NCBI GenBank assembly: GCA_025363655.1
Contig: JANYDK010000132.1
Coordinates: 1-64,000 of the forward strand
From: Deltaproteobacteria bacterium
GTDB lineage: Bacteria; Myxococcota_A; Polyangia; Polyangiales; JADJMO01
Reading direction: 5' to 3'
Length of the DNA: 64,000 nucleotides
A program made the translations under genes and the position numbers. The notes under the pieces were generated by a model. It was not told the DNA's origin. It did no database searches and saw only the letters and a program-made list of their open reading frames with translations. Of this stretch, positions 1 to 7,905 are shown piece after piece; within the stretch, counting starts at the first letter, position 1; every line of letters begins with the position of its first letter.

Positions 1-2
1 AG

Positions 3-125
3 GCGCGCACCATCACCCGTCGCTCCTACGGTCTGCACAGCGCCTCGAGCCTCATCGCGATGCTCTTCCTCTGCTGCTCAGGCCTCACGCTGCGCCCAGC
101 GCACGCCGTGCCGAGCTTCCACTAA
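3..125 (+). pseudogene. C-terminal remnant of a transposase (ISL3-like), cut by window edge
   Basis: An open frame enters from the window edge and ends at a TAA at 123-125. It reads TRRSYGLHSASSLIAML and then a Cys-rich hydrophobic end. A Thr-Arg-Arg-Ser-(Y/F)-Gly-x-His-Ser segment near the C-terminus resembles the tail of ISL3-type transposases; this is recognition from memory, not a search. Only 40 residues are visible, so it cannot be told whether the gene is complete upstream. It lies on the opposite strand to the toxin/immunity fragments that follow and may have helped assemble that patchwork. Confidence 0.4.
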
Positions 126-244
126 ACCTCTCGGAGAGCCCAAATTAGTGATCAGCACGCCGAGCTCGAGCTTTCCAACTCCATGCTGCTCGATCTGGGA
201 TTGCATCAAGAGGAACTGCCTACGGTTGTATGGGTTCATATCTA

Positions 245-532
245 TCACTGCTTGATATTCCCACGGTCAACTGTCACGACTCTGCCCGTTGGGGTGTCCG
301 TGATCACCGTGATATTGTTGCCGGAATCAAAGTACGCGGTCGTTCCCTTGATCTTCGCTGTCGCGCTTTGACCGTGGATGATCGTGTTCTCCACAGCCGA
401 AGGGGTAATGCCTTGACTTCGCATTCTATCGAACGCATGGCCACTGTACTGCCGGCCGTCAACCGTACTGACCGTCGCTAACCGGGCGTGCCCAGCTTTC
501 GCACGTTCGTACGAGAAGGTCGCAGAAGACTG
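245..532 (-). pseudogene. Orphan C-terminal toxin domain of a polymorphic toxin, no start codon
   Basis: On the minus strand a frame with no usable start runs from a TAG at 533-535 to a TGA at 245-247. Its conserved part reads GRQYSGHAFDRMRSQGITP, then SAVENTIIHGQ, later NNITVITDTPTGRVVTV. The layout His-x-x-x-Arg-Met, ITP-x-x-VE, and a final V-(I/V)-TD-x-x-TGRVVTV strand is typical of small RNase-like toxin domains at the C-termini of secreted polymorphic toxins (DUF4258/BECR type, tentative). There is no trafficking or repeat region. The frame overlaps the 3' end of the barstar gene, so the tail appears to have been joined on by recombination near 480. It is probably a silent toxin reservoir or a dead fragment. 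Confidence 0.6.
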
Positions 533-860
533 CTAGCTTGTCTTGCTCGGCAGTGAGCACTCGTGCGGAATCCTGAATTCCCAGCACGTAGGAGCCCCCA
601 GAAAGCCACTCGAGATCACAAAGGCACTCCTCGAGCGCCGCCCAATTCTCACCAAAGTAGTCGGGAAACTGGAACGACGCCGCGATTTCGTCGAATAGGG
701 CGGAGCTGTTCGTCATTTTTGAACCCCGAACGCGAACCACTGCCACTTCTGGGCCCTGAGTTCGCTTGATGCGCCACAAAATATTCGTGAAATCGGACGG
801 GCTCGCGACGACGAGAATCGCCCAAGGAGGGGTAGCACGGCCAAGGATATCGGTGTTCAC
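459..860 (-). CDS. Barstar-like immunity protein
   Basis: 133 residues from a GTG at 860. The centre carries the barstar family signature: a Phe-x-Phe-Pro-x-Tyr-Phe-Gly-x-Asn-Trp-x-Ala-Leu stretch at about residues 64-77, followed by the acidic helix EECLCDLEWL. Barstar proteins bind and block barnase-type ribonucleases in the cytoplasm, and in polymorphic-toxin loci they act as immunity proteins. The conserved part ends at SWARPV. The last six residues come from DNA that in another frame encodes the toxin tail at 245-532, so the natural C-terminus seems to have been replaced at the junction. The family call is firm; whether the protein still folds is not known. No barnase partner is visible in the window. 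Confidence 0.8.
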   Translation of the reverse strand: MNTDILGRATPPWAILVVASPSDFTNILWRIKRTQGPEVAVVRVRGSKMTNSSALFDEIAASFQFPDYFGENWAALEECLCDLEWLSGGSYVLGIQDSARVLTAEQDKLAVFCDLLVRTCESWARPVSDGQYG

Positions 861-991
861 TTGATATGCCAGGGTATCGTCTCATGCCTTCTATCGCCGA
901 AGCAGCGTCGCGACAGCAAGCTCGATCACCCGGGCGAACTGCACGTCTGCGAAGCATACACGGCGGACCACGCTTTGGGCGCCTGTAGGAA

Positions 992-1096
992 CTAGCCGCC
1001 TCCCGCGGTGCTGAAGAATGCGACTTGACCACTCGCGTCGCATGCAAGCCAGTCGTATTCGAAGCCGAGAATGTCTTCGCGTTGCAAGCGGCTCAC
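992..1096 (-). pseudogene. Truncated immunity-type gene, stopped after 34 codons
   Basis: A GTG at 1096, preceded by a good ribosome site (AAGGAG, 7 nt spacing), opens a frame reading VSRLQREDILGFEYDWLACD and then ASGQVAFFSTAGGG before a TAG at 992-994. A start with REDILGFEYDWLA, then D-x-x-G-x-V-A-x-FSTAG-x-G, recurs at the N-termini of small immunity-like proteins near myxobacterial toxin loci (recalled, not searched). Such proteins normally run on for 100 residues or more. An open but shifted frame continues to 891, which suggests frameshift decay. It lies between the barstar gene and the 116-residue orphan, all on one strand. Confidence 0.5.
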
Positions 1097-1230
1097 TTCG
1101 TTGCTCCTTGATGGATTCGCCACTTCCGGCGGGACTCTTGCCGACCTTGGTTCGCGCGCGGCGGAAGGGCAACCTGCAATCTATGGCGTCATTGCACGTT
1201 CGACGAGGAGCCGATGGTCCTTTGGGGAAC

Positions 1231-1581
1231 TCAGGCGGCGGTGAATTCCGCCGCAACGATCGTGAGCACGCAGCCGTCGGCAAAGTGTATCAACAGAGCT
1301 CGCCAACTTCGAGCGTTGCGCGCGCGGCTACCGCTGTCCGGAAAGGTGCTGCCCAAGCGATGGGCGATCGTACCGACGCATCGATCGATCGCGGCGTGAC
1401 TATCGAACAGCTCGGCTTGTTCAATCACCATCTCGTCCCAAACTCCGATGGCATCGTAACCGATGTACCCCTCTGCGCGGATCGTCCTTCGCGCTCCCGA
1501 CGATTCACGCAACTCCAACTCGAGCGAGTCGTAGTCGACCACGATTCTCTTTAGTTCGGCGTCGGGCCACGAGACGTTCAT
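1231..1581 (-). CDS. Small orphan protein, putative immunity protein
   Basis: 116 residues, starting at an ATG preceded by a strong ribosome site (GGAAAGGAG, about 6 nt upstream) in the 29-nt gap after the histidine kinase stop. No signal peptide or membrane segment is present. It contains a central GVWDEMVIEQAELF segment and ends in a strand-rich LIHFADGCVLTIVAAEF. No family was recognised. The immunity reading rests on context only: intact, small, cytoplasmic, and next to a broken immunity gene, a barstar gene and a toxin tail on the same strand. It could instead be co-transcribed with the upstream kinase and serve in its signalling. Confidence 0.7.
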   Translation of the reverse strand: MNVSWPDAELKRIVVDYDSLELELRESSGARRTIRAEGYIGYDAIGVWDEMVIEQAELFDSHAAIDRCVGTIAHRLGSTFPDSGSRARNARSWRALLIHFADGCVLTIVAAEFTAA

Positions 1582-1610
1582 CGGAAGCTCCTTTCCTACG
1601 AGACTCTGCG

Positions 1611-3263
1611 TCAGGAAGGCGAGACCAACGGCAACCGAAACGAAAACGTCGTCCCCTTCCCCGCCTCGGTCCGAAACGCAATATCCCCACCCATCTGCTC
1701 CACCAACGCCTTGGCAATGCTCAGCCCGAGCCCCGTCCCCGGCGTACTCCGCGTATCCCCGCCATCCGCCTGCGCGAACTTGGCGAAGACCCGCGGCGCA
1801 AAATCCGGCGAAATCCCCACACCGTGATCCTCGACCTCCACCCGCCCAAAGCCCTCGTGGCAATGGACGCGTACCTCCACCGATTCGCCCGACCGCGAGA
1901 ATTTCGCCCCGTTCGAGAGCAAATTGGCGAGCACCTGCAGCACGCGCTCGGGGTCGGCGTGCACCGAGACCGAATCGGCGCTGGCCTCCTCCGCGAGCTC
2001 GAGCTTGACGCCGAGCCTCGCCGCGTAATCCCGATTGGCAAGTAGGCTGCGACGCACCAGCTCCACGAGATCGACGCGTTCGGGCCGCATTTCCAGCGCG
2101 CCGGCCTCCAGTTTCTGGATGTCGAGCAAGTCTCCCACCAGGCGCAAGAGGCGTAGGCCATTGTCTTGGGCAATCACCACCAGCGATTGCGCTTCTTCCG
2201 GGAGCTCGCCGGCGACTCCCTCTTTCAGCAACGCCAAGGACCCGAGCACCGCCGTGAGAGGCGTGCGCAGCTCGTGGCTGACGGTGGAGACGAAGTCGTT
2301 CTTCAGGAGCTCGACCTTGCGACGAACGGTGGCGTCGCGAATGGTGCCCAAGACCGCGCGGGGCGCGTCGTCGCTCGTGCGATCGAGATAGGCGCGGACG
2401 TCGACCCAGACGGTGTCGCCCTTGGCGTCGTGCAGTCGACACTCGGCGATGAGCTCTCCGCCGTCGCTCGTGAGTCGTCGCAAATCGGCCACGAAAACAG
2501 CTCGATCCATGGCGTGGAGGTCGTTCGTGAAGGTGTCGAAGCTGCGCCGCTCGCCGCCCGTCTGGCCGAGCAAATCGCGATAGCGACGGGAGACCTCGAC
2601 CTGATCGCTGGCGAGATGCCATTCGAACATCCCGTCGTTGGTCTCTTGTGCGGCGACGGCATAGCGACGTTCGCTCGCCTGCAATTCATTGGTCATCAGC
2701 GCGCGGGTGCGATCGAAGAGCGCGGCGAGGCCGGCGACGAAGGGCAAGAGTGCACAGACCGCGACGGCGGCCATCATGCGCGTGCGGTCGAGATCGAGCG
2801 ACGGCGGGAAGACGAATCCCGATCGCGTGAGGACGACGAGCGCGATCACCTCCACCTCGAGCACTACCGCATAGACGAAGCCCGATTTCGCGCCGAGGAA
2901 GAATCCGGCGATGAGGGGCACGGCGAGCATCGCGGTCATCGACGCGGGGGCGAGTCCGCCATTCTGATAGGCGTCGTACGGCAGCAGCACCAAGAGCCCG
3001 CTGGGGATGATCGCCGCGCTCACCGACAAGGAACCGGTGCGACGCAATAGGAACAGCGGCATCGCGAAGACCGCGGCCGAGACGACCATCACCCAAGTCT
3101 TCGCGCCTGGCCCTTCGGTCGCCATGCGGTGCACGCCGAGCACCAGACTCACGGCCAGACACGCGAGGCTCCCGACCACGAGAATGCGCGCGCGCCGAAG
3201 GACGTCGAGCGCTCCCGGCCCCGTGCCAGAGGCGATTGCGGGCGGCAGGAAGCGCTCGAGCAT
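1611..3263 (-). CDS. Membrane-bound sensor histidine kinase with PAS domain
   Basis: 550 residues. Several hydrophobic segments fill residues about 25-185, apparently five or six membrane spans with almost no periplasmic domain. A PAS-like domain follows at about 197-312, then a HisKA domain with the H-box SHELRTP (phospho-acceptor His330). The HATPase_c domain has an N-box (NLLSNGAKF, 447-455), a G1 box (DHGVGIS, 479-485) and a G2 box (GTGLGLS, from 509). The protein should autophosphorylate and pass phosphate to a response regulator, but none is encoded nearby. It starts 6 nt after the stop of the C11 protease gene, so the two are probably co-transcribed. The signal sensed is unknown. Confidence 0.95.
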   Translation of the reverse strand: MLERFLPPAIASGTGPGALDVLRRARILVVGSLACLAVSLVLGVHRMATEGPGAKTWVMVVSAAVFAMPLFLLRRTGSLSVSAAIIPSGLLVLLPYDAYQNGGLAPASMTAMLAVPLIAGFFLGAKSGFVYAVVLEVEVIALVVLTRSGFVFPPSLDLDRTRMMAAVAVCALLPFVAGLAALFDRTRALMTNELQASERRYAVAAQETNDGMFEWHLASDQVEVSRRYRDLLGQTGGERRSFDTFTNDLHAMDRAVFVADLRRLTSDGGELIAECRLHDAKGDTVWVDVRAYLDRTSDDAPRAVLGTIRDATVRRKVELLKNDFVSTVSHELRTPLTAVLGSLALLKEGVAGELPEEAQSLVVIAQDNGLRLLRLVGDLLDIQKLEAGALEMRPERVDLVELVRRSLLANRDYAARLGVKLELAEEASADSVSVHADPERVLQVLANLLSNGAKFSRSGESVEVRVHCHEGFGRVEVEDHGVGISPDFAPRVFAKFAQADGGDTRSTPGTGLGLSIAKALVEQMGGDIAFRTEAGKGTTFSFRLPLVSPS

Positions 3264-3269
3264 GCGCCC

Positions 3270-5411
3270 TCAGGGGAGCGTCGTCGTGATCTTGGAGACG
3301 CCGACGTGTCCGGCGAAATCTTCCGCGAGCACCGTCAACGTGTAGATGCCGGGGAGCATCGGCCGAACATTGATCTTCAAGTCTTCGATCTTGTCCCATT
3401 TGACGTTGATCGGCAGCTTCAGCGACGACGACTTCCCACTTCCGTCGACGACGCGATAGCTCGGAGAGAACGCGACCTTACCGGCCGGTAGCTTCCGCGG
3501 ATCGAACGGCGTGTAGAAGATCTCGCCGTCGGTCTTGTCGATGAAGAAGCCGCTGAGAAGTTTGCTCCCGGCGAATCGAAGGAGCACCGGCTCTTCCTGT
3601 TTGCTCGTCAGCGAGACGGCGAGGACCTCGGCGTCGAAGGTGGTGCTGCCGAGGCGCTCGCGGTTAATCGAGAGCGGAAACTCGGCGCCGTCCTTCCCCG
3701 AGAGGGTGATGTACTGCGGGTTCCACTTCGCCGAGACGACGTTGGTGCCCTTCTTCCAAGCGGTGATCGCCGGCCCCTCCGCGAGCTGCTTGAAGAGCGC
3801 CGGATCGGTCACCGGATCGACCTCCACCGGCACCACCGCCGAGAGGAGGTTCTGCGAGACGATCATCACCGCCTCGCGCACTTCACCGTCGATTTGCGCG
3901 GTGACCGTGCGCTCACCCATGAAGAAGGGATTGGCGATCTGCTTCAGTACTTGGATGTTGCTCACCTTCGGCGCGACCGAGCTGTCGAACGCCTTCGAAT
4001 AGACGGTGAGCAGCTGGCTCCACGGGCTCGATTTGCCGAAAGGCGTCTTCTGATAGCTCGGGAGGAAATCGATGATGTCCTCGGTCGGCGGCAGCCAAAT
4101 CGAGAGGCCGCGGGCGTGCACTTTGTCGGCGCCGTCGAAGGCGTCGACCCGCGCCGCATCGAGCGAAGCGATGACCGCGCTGGCAGTGGCCTTGATGTCG
4201 GCGTTCTGCGTGGTGTCGCGCAAAACAGCAGCGATTTGCACCAAATCGGCGTACCCCTCGCTCGCGCCACCGAGCGGGTTGGTCTGCGGACCGAACTGAT
4301 CGACCGACGCGCCGGCGATGCCGAGCCCGACTTTGTTGTTCGCCAGATCGCCCTTCAGCAGCGTCGCCAGCTTGTCGACGTTGGCGCGCAAGACTGGCAC
4401 TTTGCTCATGTCGAAGAGCGCCTCGGTCACCGACGGATCGACGTCGGTGCCGCCCTCGCCGTAGAAGCCCTTCATCGAGGCGACGAAGGCTTTCCCCAGC
4501 GCCAAACCGTCCATCGTCGGCGTCGTCGTCAGCGCGCGCATCACCGGCTTGAAGTCGTATCCAGGCCCCGGCACCAGCTCCTCGCTCGAAGCCCAATAGT
4601 CGACGTGCGGCCAGAGCGCGTCGGCGACTTCCATCGAGCCCATCAGACACGCATCGGTCGCCAGCACCGCGAACTTCGGCAGGCCTGCTTCTTTACGGCC
4701 TTCGTCGAGCCCTTTCTGCAGCTCGGCGATCGACATCAGCATCGGAGTCGCCTCCGGCGGCGCGTTCTCGTCGACGTATCCGCCCTTCCAACCGGCGCCG
4801 TGATCGCCCATCAAGAGCGCATATCGTTTGGCCGGATACTTCTTCGTCGCCCAGGCGATGAACTTCGCCAGCTCCTTCGGGTGCGACATGTCGATCTCCG
4901 GCATGTCCTCGAGGAGCTTGCTGGAGATGTTCGACGAGCAGTCGTCTTTGGTCATGTAGTAGCGACGCGCGTTGTCCCAATCACCATTGGTGCGGTCGTC
5001 CCGATCGGCCTCGGGCGAGCCGGGCGCGGGACGCCAGCGATCGATCTCGGTGACGATGTTCACCTTCGCGGTCGACCCGATGCACTCGACCTCGTCGAAA
5101 TCGTCGAGCAGCGGCCCCTCGAGGTTGTTGTCGGCCACCGTGTAGACGAGCACCGTCCACTCCGCTGCATTCGCCGGCGGCACGTAGGCCTTTCCGTCGG
5201 GCGTCGTCCCATATCCCGCCGCCGCACCTCCCGCAGTGGCGGGGTTACCGGTCGGTAACTTCGGCACCGGCTTCATCGACGTCGGGTTGCCGCCGAGGAG
5301 CCCGGGAGGAATCGGCGGATTGACCTGCGCATGGCTGGGGGAGAGGCCGAGCGAGAGGCCGAGGGCGAGCGCGAGCGGAAAGGCGGGGCGCGCGCGGGGA
5401 GGAAGGAGCAT
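3270..5411 (-). CDS. Secreted clostripain-family (C11) cysteine peptidase
   Basis: 713 residues from the ATG at 5411, preceded by GGAAGGAG. The longer open frame upstream is a shadow of other genes. A signal peptide ends near Ala28, and a Pro/Gly-rich linker leads to the C11 domain, which opens with WTVLVYTVADNNLE (about 85-98). The catalytic pair of the family is present: His204 in LLMGDHGAGWKGG and Cys255 in LATDACLMGSMEVA. About 300 C-terminal residues look like beta-sandwich domains. C11 enzymes cleave after basic residues and often self-process. Secretion and the 6-nt spacing to the histidine kinase suggest an extracytoplasmic protease made together with a sensor; whether the kinase monitors it is speculation. 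Confidence 0.9.
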   Translation of the reverse strand: MLLPPRARPAFPLALALGLSLGLSPSHAQVNPPIPPGLLGGNPTSMKPVPKLPTGNPATAGGAAAGYGTTPDGKAYVPPANAAEWTVLVYTVADNNLEGPLLDDFDEVECIGSTAKVNIVTEIDRWRPAPGSPEADRDDRTNGDWDNARRYYMTKDDCSSNISSKLLEDMPEIDMSHPKELAKFIAWATKKYPAKRYALLMGDHGAGWKGGYVDENAPPEATPMLMSIAELQKGLDEGRKEAGLPKFAVLATDACLMGSMEVADALWPHVDYWASSEELVPGPGYDFKPVMRALTTTPTMDGLALGKAFVASMKGFYGEGGTDVDPSVTEALFDMSKVPVLRANVDKLATLLKGDLANNKVGLGIAGASVDQFGPQTNPLGGASEGYADLVQIAAVLRDTTQNADIKATASAVIASLDAARVDAFDGADKVHARGLSIWLPPTEDIIDFLPSYQKTPFGKSSPWSQLLTVYSKAFDSSVAPKVSNIQVLKQIANPFFMGERTVTAQIDGEVREAVMIVSQNLLSAVVPVEVDPVTDPALFKQLAEGPAITAWKKGTNVVSAKWNPQYITLSGKDGAEFPLSINRERLGSTTFDAEVLAVSLTSKQEEPVLLRFAGSKLLSGFFIDKTDGEIFYTPFDPRKLPAGKVAFSPSYRVVDGSGKSSSLKLPINVKWDKIEDLKINVRPMLPGIYTLTVLAEDFAGHVGVSKITTTLP

Positions 5412-5501
5412 GGGCGGACGATAGCAGTGTGGAGACGGCGCGGGCGTCGGGGCTTGGGTGGCAAGTTGGCCCGGGTGGTGGAGCTCCGTTACGGGGCTCA
5501 T
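5412..5501. promoter_or_regulatory. Divergent intergenic region, C11 protease / small protein
   Basis: 90 nt separate the start of the protease gene from the start of the small protein gene on the other strand, so both promoters must lie here or just inside the genes. No clear sigma-70 boxes, inverted repeats or riboswitch-like folds were seen. Confidence 0.4.
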
Positions 5502-5990
5502 ATGGCCGCGCAAGTCAGCGTCTCTTCGCCGCGTTCCCATCCGAAAATTTGCATCGACTCCGAGCGGAGGCGGACGCGGAGTCATGACGCCGAGACGGCG
5601 CTCGCGATGCAGCTCGAGACGGTGCGCGACGAGCACGAGGTCGAGCTGCTGATCATCACCGACCTCGACGGTGCGCCACTCGAGAGCGCAGGCGACACCG
5701 ATGACGCCATCGCCCTCGCCGCCTTCGCCGCCGCGATCGCCAAGGAGCACCCTTCGTGGCAATCGATGGTCACGAGCCAAGGCTTCGTCGTCGTCGAACG
5801 CGTCGAAATCGGCTTGCGAAGCTGGGTCGTCGCTGCACAGTCCCGCTTCTCGCTCCCCGACCGCGCCGGCATCGCTCGCGCCGTGGCTGGCGTGATGCGC
5901 ATTCTCGCCAGTGGCCTGGCGCTCGACGTCGAGGCGCCGATTCCTTTGGTTCAATTGGGCGGCTGGGGCGACTGGCCGGAAGAGTGCTAA
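5502..5990 (+). CDS. Small cytoplasmic protein of unknown function
   Basis: 162 residues from the ATG at 5502. A segment reading ELLIITDLDGAPLESAG, followed by an alanine-rich helix and a later VERVEIGLRSWVVAAQSRF strand, has the beta-strand/helix pattern of Roadblock/LC7 (MglB-like) folds; that is a weak structural guess. No signal peptide or membrane segment is present. It ends 9 nt before the ChaC-like gene and probably shares its transcript. The frame is open further upstream to about 5331, but that part overlaps the divergent protease promoter and reads as arginine-rich shadow sequence, so the later start was chosen. Confidence 0.7.
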   Translation: MAAQVSVSSPRSHPKICIDSERRRTRSHDAETALAMQLETVRDEHEVELLIITDLDGAPLESAGDTDDAIALAAFAAAIAKEHPSWQSMVTSQGFVVVERVEIGLRSWVVAAQSRFSLPDRAGIARAVAGVMRILASGLALDVEAPIPLVQLGGWGDWPEEC

Positions 5991-5999
5991 ACCCCCGGC

Positions 6000-6527
6000 G
6001 TGCCTGACTGGCTCTTCGGCTACGGCTCCGTCATCTATCGCCCGAGCTTCCCATTTCTCGAGCGACGCCCAGCGACGCTGCACGGTTTTCGCCGACGATT
6101 TTCCCAGCTCTCCGACGATCACCGCGGCACACCCGAGGCTCCCGGTCGCGTCGTGACGTTGCGTGAAGTCGCCGGTGGCCGTGTACGTGGCGTCGCATTT
6201 CGCTTCGAGCACGCACGCGCGCCGGAGATCTTCGCCGAGCTCGATGTGCGCGAAAAAGCCGGCTACGTGCAGCGGCAAGTGGAGCTCGAGCTCGACGATG
6301 GCTCGCGTGTCGCCGCGCTCAGTTACATCGCCCCGCCCGGAAATGGCTGGGACGCGGGTGTCGAGAGCGACGAGGAGATCGCCGCGCGCATCGCTGCGTC
6401 GGTGGGGCCGAGCGGGAGCAACGTCGAATATCTCTTTCGGCTGCGCGATGCGCTCCGAGAGCTCGCCGACGACGACGATCATGTGGAGCACTTGGCGCGG
6501 CGGGTCCTCGAGCTGCGCGCGTCATAG
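6000..6527 (+). CDS. ChaC-like gamma-glutamylcyclotransferase
   Basis: 175 residues with a GTG start, about the usual size for this family. The N-terminal FGYGSVIYRP matches the substrate-loop motif FGYGS-(L/V)-(I/V)-x-(R/K)-P of ChaC proteins. LDVREKAGY near residues 81-89 corresponds to the family's conserved L-x-x-RE-x-x-GY segment, which carries the catalytic glutamate. These enzymes cleave the gamma-glutamyl bond of glutathione, giving 5-oxoproline and Cys-Gly. The gene follows the small protein by 9 nt. Glutathione specificity is inferred from family membership only. Confidence 0.85.
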   Translation: MPDWLFGYGSVIYRPSFPFLERRPATLHGFRRRFSQLSDDHRGTPEAPGRVVTLREVAGGRVRGVAFRFEHARAPEIFAELDVREKAGYVQRQVELELDDGSRVAALSYIAPPGNGWDAGVESDEEIAARIAASVGPSGSNVEYLFRLRDALRELADDDDHVEHLARRVLELRAS

Positions 6528-6551
6528 AAACCGCTACACTGCGAGCTCGTC

Positions 6552-7217
6552 ATGCGCACTTCGCTTTGGGTTCTGTCGTTGCTCGCCTTCGCGGCCGTCG
6601 CCTGCTCCAGCAGCAGCGAGCCTGGCTCGGAGGACGCGAGCGACGTCGACTCCAGCACGAGCCTCGACGCGGAAGGCGACACTGCCGTCGATGGTCCCGT
6701 CGATGGCCCCGTCGATGCTCCCTTCGACGGTCCCGTCGACACGTTCGCCGATGCCTTCGCCGACGCGAAGGGTGATGCCGGCCCCGATGCCAAAGGGGAA
6801 GCCGGCCCGGACGTCTCGTTCGATGCGCCCGACTTCGGCGAGACAGGCTGTTTCAATTCCTCGGTGGGGACGTTCGGCGAGTGCGTGACGCTCCCCGCCT
6901 GCGCGGCCAAGGGCGATCACGTCTCGACGGCAGGGTTCTGCCCTGGACCGTCGACCATCGAATGCTGCACCCCAGCGCCCAACGTCGCCGACAATCCGCC
7001 TACCCCCGCGGGGTGGAAGCCGATGGTGCAGGCTGCCGTCACTCCCGACATGACCACCTGGGCAGTGGCGATTCTCCACGATCCGACCACCTATCCGATG
7101 TTCTCCACCACCACGCGCACCTTCGGCACCGTCCTCGTGCTCGCGCGCGTCGAGTGGCACCCGCCCGATTTTCTCAACAAGGCCATACACCGCGGGGTCA
7201 CGCTCTATACGAAGTGA
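6552..7217 (+). CDS. Lipoprotein with acidic repeat linker
   Basis: 221 residues. A signal peptide ends in the lipobox FAAVAC (Cys18). The mature protein begins with a Ser/Asp-rich linker, including four 12-bp in-frame units encoding VDGPVDGPVDAPFDGP (DNA 6687-6734), up to about residue 95. The remaining 125 residues contain paired cysteines in CFNSSVGTFGEC, a later TIECC, and the end of the domain around VLARVEWHPPDFL. No known family was recognised. The linker type matches most lipoproteins in this window. The start follows the ChaC-like stop by 24 nt. Confidence 0.85.
   Translation: MRTSLWVLSLLAFAAVACSSSSEPGSEDASDVDSSTSLDAEGDTAVDGPVDGPVDAPFDGPVDTFADAFADAKGDAGPDAKGEAGPDVSFDAPDFGETGCFNSSVGTFGECVTLPACAAKGDHVSTAGFCPGPSTIECCTPAPNVADNPPTPAGWKPMVQAAVTPDMTTWAVAILHDPTTYPMFSTTTRTFGTVLVLARVEWHPPDFLNKAIHRGVTLYTK
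6687..6734 (+). repeat. 12-bp in-frame tandem repeat in lipoprotein linker
   Basis: Four units of the pattern GTCGATGGTCCC, with small changes, encode (V/F)-D-(G/A)-P units of the acidic linker. Unit length is a multiple of three, so gain or loss of units alters linker length without a frameshift. Confidence 0.8.
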
Positions 7218-7281
7218 CGAAGTGACGAAGTGACTCGGTGATTCGTTGGCACGGAACGAGTCGTCGTGCGACGTTCGGCGC

Positions 7282-7656
7282 ATGACGATCACGCTCCACG
7301 ACGTCACGACGAGCGCCGTCGGGCTCTTCTTCTTCGTCACCGGGTGCATGGCGCTGGTCAATCCGCAGAAGGTCGTCGGCATGTTCGGCGCCACCGCCGA
7401 GACGAAAGAGAGCCGCGCCGAGGTGCGCGCCGTCTACGGAGGTTTCGGCGTCGCGCTCGGCGGCTGCATCTTCTCCCTCCGCTGGTGGCCGCCGGAGCAA
7501 GCCCGCGGCGCGGTGCTGGCATTGGCGATTCTCGTCGCTGGCACCGGCATCGGACGCATCCTCGGCGGCATCGTCGACAAAGAGACGCGCTTCCACCCGA
7601 CGTGGACGCTGGTGCTGCTGGAAGTTGCGCTGACGGTTGCGCTACTCGTGCGTTGA
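7282..7656 (+). CDS. DUF4345-like small membrane protein
   Basis: 124 residues from the ATG at 7282; a TTG at 7246 would add 12 residues with no clear benefit. Four hydrophobic segments are visible at about residues 8-25, 49-67, 76-98 and 105-123, with charged loops between them. The first span ends in TGCMALVNP, and the second begins VYGGFGVALGG, a pattern seen in DUF4345 family proteins. Function is unknown for the family. A short direct repeat (GACGAAGT, three copies with stops) fills 7210-7235 between this gene and the lipoprotein upstream. Confidence 0.75.
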   Translation: MTITLHDVTTSAVGLFFFVTGCMALVNPQKVVGMFGATAETKESRAEVRAVYGGFGVALGGCIFSLRWWPPEQARGAVLALAILVAGTGIGRILGGIVDKETRFHPTWTLVLLEVALTVALLVR

Positions 7657-7905
7657 CGCAGAGACGACCGCCCATTCCCTGATCCAGCGCATTTCATGGT
7701 GCTTGCGTGTTGCTCGTGCGCAGGCGTGCAACTCAATTCGCGCGTAGCCCTGAATGCACCCTTCGATGGGCTCGTCGGTCAGCCAACGACGGAGAGCTCC
7801 CCTCGCAAGTACGCGAGACGGGAGGCCGTCAGCCGTCCACGTCGACTCGCGCGTGCGAGCCGCTCATTGCGCTTTCTCGGTCCACCCGAGAAGGAGGGTT
7901 GTCTC

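Noticed and set aside
5412-6491. N-terminal extension of the C11 protease frame to 6491
   Set aside because: It overlaps the genes on the plus strand and lacks domain sense; signal peptide and ribosome site support the start at 5411.
7246-7275. Sigma-54 promoter (TGGCACGG) before the DUF4345-like gene
   Set aside because: The -24-like element is present, but no TTGC lies at the right spacing; the next TGC is too far downstream.
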